A stretch of 20,192 nucleotides of DNA from Pigoraptor vietnamica (lineage: Eukaryota > Opisthokonta > Filasterea): assembly GCA_943704525.1 (NCBI GenBank), contig CALSCQ010003237.1, positions 1-20,192 of the forward strand, read 5' to 3'. Position 1 is the stretch's first letter. Each line of letters begins with the position of its first letter. The notes beneath the pieces were generated by a model that was not told the DNA's origin, searched no databases, and was given only the letters and a program-made list of their open reading frames with translations. This document shows positions 9,161-20,192 of this stretch, piece by piece. A program made the translations under genes and the position numbers.

Positions 9161-9197
<37 letters not shown>

Positions 9198-12100
9198 TGT
9201 GTGCACGCGCGGTGCGCTGTGTGTGCGTGTGCGTGTGCTTGTATGTGTGTGTTGGTTGGTTGTGTGTCACGAATGCTTACGTATCACAATTCTGTGCTGC
9301 AGGGTGTATGACGCAGAGGCCGAGTACCGCCGCCTCGGCTTCATGGATAGCGAGCACTGGCGAATCACGAAAATCAACGAGTCGTATGCCGTGTCGTCGT
9401 ACCCCGCCACGCTCGTCGTCCCCGCGGCTGCGGCGGACGCGCAGCTCTCGCGTGCGGCGCAATTCCGCGCCAAGGGCAGGTGGGGTTAGAGTGCTTTTCT
9501 TCTCGTGTAGCCACATGGCCTTCTCCCGTTATTCTGCCGCCTCATCGCTCGCTGGCGCTCATACGCACAGGTTCCCGGTTGCGGTGTGGAAGAAGCCCGA
9601 CAGCAACATTGTCATTGCGCGCTCCAGCCAGCCCTGTCTCGGCGTGCTCGGGTCTCGGCGCTGCGTTGAGGACGAGGCGCTCCTCGCACAGCTGGGCGCC
9701 ACGGCTTCGGAGCCCTGGACGCCGAAGTCTGTCGACGAGAGTGCGTCCGCGTCTTCATCGACCGCTGCCGCTTCGAATGGGGCGCAGCTATTGCCGGCGC
9801 AGAAGGCGGCAGAGCAGGCGGGCAATGGGGGCCGGTCGAGTCCGCGCCCGTCACGTGACCGCCAGGGATCGCCGGGTACGGCCCGCGCGCGCAGGCCGCT
9901 GCACATTGTCGACGCGCGGCCGTTTGCGAACGCGCTGGCGAATCAGGCGAAGGGCGGGGGTTACGAGAATGTCGGTGCGTGACGGGGTTCCGCTTGTCTG
10001 TGTTCCCTTTGTGTGAGACCCAATCTGCATCGAAGCTGTTTCGAGACGCCTCTTCTGAGTTCGCATCGAAAGCTGCTGTTGATTCTTTGTGTGGCGCACG
10101 CAGACTACTACGCCGGCTGCCGCATCTCCTTCATGGGACTGCACAACATCCACGCCGTGCGCGACAGCTACCTGAAGCTCTCCGAGTTGTGTCAGGTGGG
10201 TTGTGGGCGTGCGCTTGCTTACGGCCCTACCACTCTTTCTCACGAAGACGTACCTATTTTCCTCAGTCGCGATCGGATGATGCAAACTGGCTCTCTGCGC
10301 TGGAGGGTACAAAGTGGCTGCAGCACTTGTCGGTGGGTCGCTTGCTTACACTGGAGATACAGCCCTGATATTTGCTGATTGCCATCTCTGTATATATGTA
10401 GTGTCGTTTAACATCTTCCAATTGGGTCGGGGTCGTCTGCGTGCAGGTGCTGTTGATGGCGGCTTCCGAGGTGGTCAACCGCATCGACGTGGACGAGTGC
10501 TCTGTGCTTGTCCACTGCAGCGACGGGTGGGACCGCACGACGCAGGCCGTCTCTCTCGCCGAGCTCATGCTCGACCCCTTCTACCGCACCATCAAGGTGT
10601 GTAGTCGTGTGGGGCAATGCGCGCGGTTGTTTGATGTGAGAGGGAGGGGGGAGGGGGCTGGGGGGGCAGTGTGTGCGGCTGGTTGTGGTCGCGCGTGCAT
10701 CCATCCGCTCCCGCTCATTTCATGCATGTGTCTGATTCTATTCAGCTGGCCCGTCTAACTCCCACTCTTCAAAACTCATCAGGGGTTCCAAATTCTCGTC
10801 GAGAAGGAGTGGCTTTCCTTCGGCCACCGCTTTGCCGACAGAATGGGCCACGCGGTCCCACCCGCCGACCCCCTCGAGCGCAGCCCTGTCTTTGTGCAGT
10901 GGCTCGACGCAGTCCACCAGCTCTTCCTGCAGCACCCGTGCGCGTTCCAATTCAACGAGCGCCTCCTCCTCCTTCTCGCCGACTACGCCTACTCGTGCCT
11001 CTACGGCACATTCCTCTGCAACTCGGAGCGCGAGCGCAGGGAAGCGACGCTGTCGGAGCGCACGTCGTCCATATGGTCGGTCCTTCGCACGGGCGAACCG
11101 AGCGCCACGTCCGGACACAACGTCGCGCTTGCAATGGGCGGCGTGGTGAGCCAGCCCGCCGCGCAGGGTCTCGCAGCCAGTCTGGGAAGTACAAGCGAGG
11201 AGAAGGTGGATGGCGCATCGCCCGCGTCGTCACCCGTGCCCCCGAAGCGGTCGTCCCTGCCTCAGATGCCCACTCGCAAGGACTTTGTCAATCCGCTGTA
11301 TCGGCCCGCGGAGACGGCTGGCGTGCTGCGCCTCAATTGCCGCGTGCGCTGCCTGTCTGTATGGCACGCGCACTTCTTTCGATTCGAGGGCCAGCAGAAC
11401 ATTTCGGCGACGGACACCGGCGCCGTGTCGTGTGCCCAGGGCCGCAACTCGCTTAACTCGTCGGGCGGTGCGGCGGCGCTGGTTGGCGGGTTCGGCAGTG
11501 GCGGCGGGGGCGGCGGCGTCCTTCTGCGCGAGATGGGCCTTCGTGTCACGGAATTGGAGCGCACTGCACGCGATGCGCGCCTGGAGCTTTTCCACCAGCG
11601 CTCGCTCAAGCGGCGACACCGCGAGGTCGTTTCGGCCGCCTTTCGGCACTGGTGGCGCGTCACGGAGGCGACGCGGGACGAGCGCGCCGTCCGGAACATG
11701 TGCAAGCCCATCGTGTACTCTGTCGTCGACGCGAGCATTGCGCAAAGCATAGCCCGGCGTGGCGTCGGCAACGTGCGCTCCATGGACGCACTGACGGTAC
11801 AGGCGATTGCTGGCGCAGGCGCAACCCGTCCAGCGTTCGGCTACTTTGGCCGCGTGGGGCGCGCCTCGAGCACTGGCGCGCTGTCGATGGGACCTTCGCC
11901 GATGACGTTCGGGACCCCCCTCGCTTCGCTGGACGAAAGCGGGAGCTCGCCGCCGCCAGCGCAGACGGTGTTGTGGGTGCCGGACCATGCGGCCACGGCG
12001 TGCATGAAGTGCCACACGAAATTTTGGCTTGCCGTTCGCAAGCATCACTGCAGGTAGGGTACTGGAGGGATGAGCTGTGGCTTTGTCGTCGATACGCGTT

Positions 12101-12472
12101 GGTTGGTTGGCTCATGTTCTTTGTGTTCGGATTTGCAGGAATTGCGGGCGCGTCTTCTGCGGCACGTGCTCCGGGTACTTTGCGCCCATCCCTGACCTCA
12201 ACATATCGGAGCCCGTGCGCGTGTGTTGCGACTGCTACGGCCCTCTCATGTCCGTTCCCGACGACGTGAAGATGACGCCGCCGCTCTCGCCGAGCAAGGG
12301 GGACGACGACAGCGAGTGGTTCGACGCAGGCGCAGAGACAAGTGCGGCGCACGGGACGCAAAACGGCGCCAAGCGGCGGTCGCGGACAGGCTCTGACGAC
12401 TCCACTGGTGCCACTACAGCCGCAGCCGTCGTGAGGAAAAGCTCTGGGAGTGGATCCGGCGGGAAGCGATAG
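7831..12472 (+). CDS. Myotubularin-type phosphoinositide 3-phosphatase with C-terminal FYVE finger (MTMR3/4 type)
   Basis: Removes the 3-phosphate of PI3P and PI(3,5)P2 on endosomal or autophagic membranes. The model is join(7831..7878, 7985..8150, 8509..8684, 8937..9160, 9303..9479, 9571..9974, 10104..10195, 10267..10332, 10447..10596, 10783..12053, 12139..12472): 1035 residues, all phases closing; human MTMR3/4 are slightly longer. An N-terminal PH-GRAM domain (about 75-200, with [10 protein letters not shown] and [11 protein letters not shown]) is followed by the phosphatase domain with [35 protein letters not shown] and the active-site loop HCSDGWDRT (Cys475, Arg481), so it should be active. 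A low-complexity Ser/Ala insert sits near 318-372. Next come a helical stretch (about 748-800), then FYVE: WVPD 899-902, RKHHCR 920-925, RVC 952-954 and all eight zinc Cys (908, 911, 924, 927, 932, 935, 954, 957). Exon 1 (16 residues) is the least certain part. Confidence 0.93.
8173..8456 (+). repeat. Long (GT)n with GTGC interruptions in MTMR intron 2
   Basis: About 280 bases of nearly uninterrupted alternating purine-pyrimidine GT with occasional GC steps, filling most of the 358-base intron 2 (8151-8508). Such tracts favour Z-DNA and give long artificial Cys-Val reading frames. The sense transcript is (UG)n. Confidence 0.97.
8704..8870 (+). repeat. TG-rich tract in MTMR intron 3
   Basis: Degenerate (TG)n with TATG, CATG and GGGG interruptions inside intron 3 (8685-8936), again UG-rich in the sense transcript. 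Confidence 0.9.
9161..9250 (+). repeat. (GT)n beginning exactly at the 5' splice site of MTMR intron 4
   Basis: Ten pure GT units at 9161-9180 start with the intron's own donor GT, followed by GCGCGC and further TG and GC steps to about 9250. The intron runs 9161-9302. Confidence 0.92.
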
Positions 12473-12710
12473 CGCGCAAGGCCCCTCGCGTGTAGTGCAT
12501 GTGTAATATGTATGCGGTGTATGTAAATATATGAAGAGATTGGCCACTTCTGCAATCGTGTTTGAACAAGCAGATCAATTGCATGAGAAAGGAGACTGAT
12601 TGAAAGAACACAGCTGAGATTAGTGTCGTCCATATCCTGCATACATAAGGCAACCCACAGTGCGCGACATGTGCACAAGCGGCGCATTCATTGCTCGCAC
12701 GCGCACTGCG
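12473..12710. other. Short convergent 3' spacer
   Basis: Only 238 bases separate the stop codons of the MTMR gene (+) and the mitofusin gene (-). It is AT-rich (TGTATGTAAATATATG near 12514-12533) and has no gene. Both 3' untranslated regions and polyadenylation sites must lie in this stretch or overlap the facing gene. Confidence 0.6.
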
Positions 12711-15353
12711 TCACTGCTGAATGAAGGCGTCCTGGAACTTGGCGAGATCGACGGCGATCGAGAGGCACTTGTCGCGAATGTCGCGCGCGTCTGTCGCAAG
12801 GAGGGCGAGGCCGGCCAGGTCGCGCTCGTGCCGCGCAATATCGGAAACAAGTCGCTCGTCTGTGCGGCTCACCCTGCAGTGTACAGAGCACCAAAATATC
12901 AGGCGCAGGTCAACGAGACAGTGTGTCGCACGGCGCTCACGCTTGTGTGCATCATGCGAGTTGATTCGAACACACCGCACCTCTTCTTCAGTCCCTCCAG
13001 AGAGTAGGCGAGATCTCGCCGCACAGTGCCGCAGACATTCCCGCCGGCCTCCGACAACGCCGACCGCAGGCGCTTCGACACAAACTCGACGTACTGTTCC
13101 TTGTATCGCCGCTCCTTCGCGCGGTTCGTGTACGTGACGCGCTCCCACACGTAGAGCCCCCCGACAAACGCGGCGCCGGCGAACACGACCTTCCACAGAA
13201 ACGGCCGCGCGAGAAGCGTGGCGCCCACCGTCATCAAGGCGTACGCTGGTGGTGACGTCAGCGCCCCCGCAAAGCTGTCGAGGTTCTGCGCGGACGGCAC
13301 AAGCGCGGCAGCGACAGCAGCGACCGACCTCCGACCTCCTGGCGCGCCGTTCGACGTGGACGCGGTCGTTGAGGCATCGGCCGGTTGCGCGTCGTCGTCG
13401 TCTGCGTCAACCGAACTGCCGGGAAACAGTACCGACACCAACTGGAAGAGATTGGGGCCCAAGACCTTCGGCCCGACGACAGACCAGCCAAGCGAGAAGC
13501 GGAAGCGAATGTCCTCGCGGAAACCGTCGACAATCTGCGCGCAGTTGAGCTCGAGGGAGATGAACAGCGCATCGCCGGCAGGGGACACGGGCGGCGGGAA
13601 GAGTTCCTCGGCCATACTGTCTTTGCGCAGAAGCAGCACGTCGCGCGCACTCTGCACGCCTCCGTTGCTTCCGCCGTTGTTCGGCAGAAGTGAGCGCGCA
13701 AGCTCAATTATCCGCTGGCCCGCACGCGTATAATCGTCCCCGAACCGCGACCGGCACTTCCTGTCCATGTTCCCCCGCAGCATCTCGACCACGTGCTCCG
13801 TGAGAACGCGACGGTACGTCGAGAGGCCGTCCGCTGCGTTGGGGCGGAACATGCAGCCGTCAAAGTCGCGCACGATGCGCGGAAGTCCCCACTCGATCTC
13901 CTCCTCCATCGCCGCCGCAAAGTCCACGCGCATCTTGTCGACGAGCGTCGAGATGACCGTCTCGCACTCGCGCACGCACGCGCCCGACTTGCCCCGCATG
14001 TCTTCGAGCTCGGCGCGGCGGCTGCGCGCGGCCTCCTCCGCGTGGTCGCTCTGTGCCGCGATGAGCGTCTGCACGTGGCCCATCGACTCGGCGAGCGAGT
14101 GCGCAATGTGAAGGCCGCGGACGACGCGGTGCTCAAAGCGAGTGCGGAGCGCGCTGCGGCTGATGCACTCCTCGAACGTGCGCTCAAACCGCGTGAACTC
14201 GGACGCCCTCTCGACGGCGTTCCCCTGCAGCGCCTGCTTCGTCTTTCGGAAGTGGAGCATCTCCTTCGCCGAGACAAAGAAGACGCGGTCGCCGACCTGG
14301 TCCTCGCGCAGCACCTGCAGGTTGCGCACGAGCAGCTTCGTGGCGTACTCGACGTGCTGCTGCTTGATGCGAGCCGACGCCTCGGGCTCGTGGTCGGCGG
14401 CGTCCCACCGGTTCTGCACGATAAAGACGTTGGGCTTGGAGAACTTCTCGTTGACCTTGACGAGAAAGTTGCTCTCCTGCGCGCAAATTGGCGGGAAGGG
14501 GGTGCGTTGGAGTCGCGTGGCACAATTTCCGTTGAATAGGCAAAGGCAAAACATAGCAGTCAGCATGCACTCGCGTGTACCACTGCCAAGGGGCAATCAA
14601 AGCACACACCGATCGACGCAGAATCGACTCGCAGTTCGCAACGAGCACGAAGACGTCGGCGTCGCTGCAGTGGCTGTCAATCCACTCGTCAAAGTCCGCG
14701 TCGATGTCCAGCCCCGGAGAGTCCATGAGCACGACGTCTTCCTCGAGCAGCCCGCACTTGCGCTTCGGCCAGCACACGCGCAGAAGGTCGCTCGTGTTCT
14801 CCTTTCCGTCGGGATGCGTCGCATCCGCGAGCGTGGAGACGTACTCGATCGTGCGGCGCTCTTCGGAGTTGTCCGCACCGCGCGCAATCACAAACGGGGC
14901 GTCCTCGTCCGTGCCCTCGACGCTGACAAAGCAGTTGGTCGTGTGGCCGATGCCGGACGGGAGGATGCGGTCGTGCAGCATGGCGTTGATGACTGTGCTC
15001 TTCCCGTTGCTCGTCTGACCCACAAAGACGACCTTCATGTTGTCACGCATTAGCAGCTCGGCGAGCCCGGTCACCTGGGACTGGAACGCCGACACTTCCT
15101 TCGCCTCCTTCACGAGGTCATCCTCCACCGCCTTGCTCGCACGGCCAAGAAAGTCGTTCGCACGCGACAAAACGGACTTTAAGCTCTCGAAAATGCCGGC
15201 GATTTGGTTCTTGCCGACGCGGAAACGCCGCAGCGGCGTAACTGGCGCGACGCCGTTTGCGCTGACGTCGGAAGAGGCCGGCCCCTTCCCGTTGGGCGTC
15301 CCGTGTCCTGCACGCCCGGCGGGCGAGCCATCGCGCCCGTTCATTTTACCCAT
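12711..15353 (-). CDS. MFN: Mitofusin, dynamin-like GTPase of mitochondrial outer-membrane fusion
   Basis: Tethers and fuses mitochondrial outer membranes. The model is complement(join(12711..12873, 12981..14476, 14610..15353)): 800 residues (human MFN2 has 757), all phases closing. GTPase motifs: G1 GQTSNGKST (112-120), the switch block LPSGIGHTTNCF (131-142), G3 DSPG (211-214) and G4 NRWD (270-273). Animal-type blocks follow: KVNEKFSKPNVFI, DRVFFVSAKEML, FERTFEECISRSA and FREDIRFRFSLGW. The paired membrane segment is at about 657-692, ending GGLYVWERVTYTNRAKERRYK, and then comes the second heptad repeat (about 703-800). A 50-residue insert with an acidic DADDDD run and a Ser/Thr/Ala-rich part lies just before the membrane segment. 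The N-terminal 40 residues are low-complexity, and Met4 is a second possible start. Resemblance is clearly to metazoan MFN rather than fungal Fzo1. Confidence 0.96.
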
Positions 15354-16125
15354 AGCGACTGTAACAGGGAGGCCCTCGTGGCTAGGTTGCTCATTGGCCG
15401 CACATCGTCAACGATGTGGATCACTAACGAATGTGAGTAAGATGTGGTCGATTAAGTGCGCAGAGAGTGAGTTGTGCGCGTGTGGGAACGGAATTGAAGC
15501 ACGGCGTGCGTGCTTCTGCAAATGTTGTCTGCGAGGGGTGTGTGTGTGTGTGTGTGTGTGTGCGTTTGAGAGTGTCAGGGCGCGTGTGACATCAACGCAC
15601 ACCACTGTGAGAACGATGCCCTGTATCCGCATCCGGGGTGATAATTCATCGATTCGCAATCATTTTGAACAGCGTATGAGAGACATAAGCATCGAGTCAA
15701 TTGCGCTTTCCTCCGGGGTAGACGCAATTTATTCCGTGCGGGTCTAAATTGAAAATACCGGGTCGTTTTTCCACTAATATTTGCAAAGTTTTCAATGTGT
15801 CCGCCCCGCATCAAAGTAACACCGCAAGCCACGCCTTCTCATCCCCCCCACTCGCGGGCTGAAAGGCGAGCCACTCCCAGCGCGGTTTCTGCCCTTTGTG
15901 GTGGCCCTCTGCGCCTTCTCGGGTGCGCTCTCTGTGTTTCGTAAGGGGCCTGTGTCGGCCAAGGCGTTGTACTTCCACGACACTGCGCCCGCGCGTGTCT
16001 CTGTGTGTGTGTGGTTGCCGCCGTGCGTTGGTGTGGCGAGAAAAAAGTGGCACTCGGGCGCAGCCCCTAGCGCAACCCTGGTCGTCGGCGGACGCGGCCC
16101 GTGAGGGCGTGTACGCGCAGTGAAG
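15354..16125. other. Divergent spacer between mitofusin and B4GALNT-like genes
   Basis: About 770 bases with no supported gene. It separates two start codons, so it should contain both promoters. It carries a (GT)12 run at 15538-15561, an AT-richer middle (about 15640-15800) and a GC-rich part next to the B4GALNT-like start. Open frames here lack coding-like codon use. Confidence 0.5.
15538..15561 (+). repeat. (GT)12 microsatellite
   Basis: Pure GT dinucleotide run in the spacer between the divergent mitofusin and B4GALNT-like genes. Confidence 0.95.
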
Positions 16126-19338
<3,213 letters not shown>

Positions 19339-19767
19339 TGCGCACGGACACCCGCGCAAGTGCTTGAAGAGGGCCTGGACTGGCTTCGGGTCGCGGCGAT
19401 TTCGCGGCGCGTGCGTGCGCGTGTATTATTTGTTGTGTGGCCTGTTTTTGTGGGCGTGTATGCAAGTGTGCTTCCCTTATGCGCGTTAAGCCTATTGTGT
19501 GCGTTTGGCGCGTTTTTGCGTTAAGCCTATGCGGCGGCTGCGCCATTTTGGCGGCAATTGTTTTATTTATGTGCGTGCGTGCGATAAATTAACGTTCGCC
19601 CCTATATGCGACGACTTCCAATCTCTAAGACTTAAGTAGCCGAGCCAGCGATGTGAGTGGATCGACGTGAAGGACTTGACCTCCAAAGACTCGTGTGCTA
19701 CTCAACGCATTTTAAGAACTGGCAGTGTATTGCGTTGACCTCCTTTGCCTGACTGGAGGCAAGCACA
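19339..19767. other. Convergent 3' spacer
   Basis: About 430 bases between the B4GALNT-like stop and the stop of the minus-strand gene at the window edge. It contains a duplicated 13-mer, a GCGATAAATTAACG stretch near 19580-19593 that could serve as a weak plus-strand polyadenylation signal, and no gene I can support. Confidence 0.45.
19483..19530 (+). repeat. Duplicated 13-mer GCGTTAAGCCTAT
   Basis: Identical copies at 19483-19495 and 19518-19530, 35 bases apart, in the presumed 3' untranslated region of the B4GALNT-like gene. Function unknown. Confidence 0.85.
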
Positions 19768-19989
19768 CTACAGCATGACTTCAAACGACTCGCCGCTCTT
19801 CGTCGCGTGTCGCGCGATGCTGGCCACGTCGTTTTTGAACGCCGTCATCCGTTGCGAGAAGCGGTCCCGGTTGCGAGGCTGCAGGTTCCGCTCAATCTCA
19901 AACATAAGGTCGTCGAAACACTTGCGCAGAGCGGCCTGCCGGGCAACCGGGCGCGCGGCAATTTCGTTCGATTTCCACTCGTTGAAAAA
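19768..19989 (-). CDS. C-terminal exon of an unidentified gene (partial)
   Basis: I do not recognise the protein. An acceptor TTCACAG on the minus strand opens a 74-codon exon in phase 0 that ends with TAG. It encodes FFNEWKSNEIAARPVARQAA, then CFDDLMFEIERNLQPRNRDR, and ends GESFEVML. Codon use is GC-rich like the other genes, and the predicted structure is helical and charged. No ATG precedes it in frame, so upstream exons must lie beyond the right edge, past an intron that contains the terminal T tract (A tract on the plus strand). It is convergent with the B4GALNT-like gene. It could be the end of a helical-bundle trafficking or scaffold protein, but I have no motif to support a function. 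Confidence 0.6.
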   Translation of the reverse strand, partial: FFNEWKSNEIAARPVARQAALRKCFDDLMFEIERNLQPRNRDRFSQRMTAFKNDVASIARHATKSGESFEVML

Positions 19990-20129
19990 CTGTGAACGTG
20001 TGCATACCGAACCGAAAGTCAAGTGTAAGCGCAAAAGAGATTTGTAACAAGTGACGACATGTTCAAATCAACACGCAGAACCGCCGAAAGGCGGGAATAA
20101 TGAAACCGAGGTCATGGACGAAACAACAT

Positions 20130-20144
20130 CAACAACAACAACAA

Positions 20145-20192
<48 letters not shown>
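20130..20192 (+). repeat. (CAA)n followed by 47-base A run at the window end
   Basis: CAA repeats at 20130-20145 pass into an uninterrupted A run from 20146 to the last base. It probably lies in an intron of the minus-strand gene. A contig that ends in a homopolymer suggests an assembly break rather than a biological end. A retroposon tail is also possible but nothing upstream supports one. Confidence 0.85.

Noticed and set aside
20130-20192. Possible poly(A) tail of a retroposon
   Set aside because: No reverse-transcriptase frame, SINE-like promoter box or target-site duplication is visible upstream. A simple repeat at a contig end is the simpler reading.

Overview
The window looks like a piece of nuclear genome from a unicellular eukaryote. 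The genes are split by many short introns (about 100 to 400 bases), coding exons are GC-rich at third positions, and spacers and introns carry many TG/CA microsatellites. Three genes are of distinctly animal-like type: a mitofusin very close to MFN1/2, a myotubularin with a C-terminal FYVE finger as in MTMR3/4, and a PA14-containing B4GALNT3/4-like glycosyltransferase. Together these suggest a unicellular relative of animals (a holozoan such as a choanoflagellate, filasterean or ichthyosporean). That placement is an inference from gene content only.

Layout, left to right. 1-1171: no gene I can support, with a cluster of GTGAGGT motifs. 1172-1980 (-): ribosomal protein eL39 in three exons, the first being only the ATG. 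About 2000-2584: divergent promoter with three CACGTG E-boxes and a CCAAT box. 2585-4369 (+): cytosolic 5'-nucleotidase III in five exons, with an N-terminal membrane anchor. 4784-5242 (-): an unrecognised 98-residue secreted protein in two exons. 5501-6703 (+): a DUF4602 (human C1orf131 / yeast Faf1) type ribosome-biogenesis protein in three exons. 6704-7830: gene-poor spacer with a perfect 19-base inverted repeat. 7831-12472 (+): MTMR3/4-type lipid phosphatase in eleven exons. 12711-15353 (-): mitofusin in three exons. 16126-19338 (+): B4GALNT3/4-like enzyme in five exons. 19768-19989 (-): last exon of an unidentified gene whose remainder lies beyond a 47-base A run at the window edge.

The genes do not form a pathway or operon-like unit. 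They are ordinary housekeeping and membrane-trafficking genes in mixed orientation: divergent pairs share short promoter spacers and convergent pairs share short 3' spacers. Gene models were built by hand from reading frame, GT-AG junctions and remembered family alignments. Every intron phase closes and every complete model ends in a stop codon.

The most distinctive genome-level signal is at the 5' splice sites. In 23 of the 25 introns I could place, the donor begins GTG rather than GTA, and 24 of 25 have G at position +5. Many introns are also UG-rich on the transcribed-sense strand, in one case as a pure (GT)10 run starting exactly at the donor. I found no mobile element, CRISPR array, tRNA or rRNA gene, and no clear candidate for a wholly new system.
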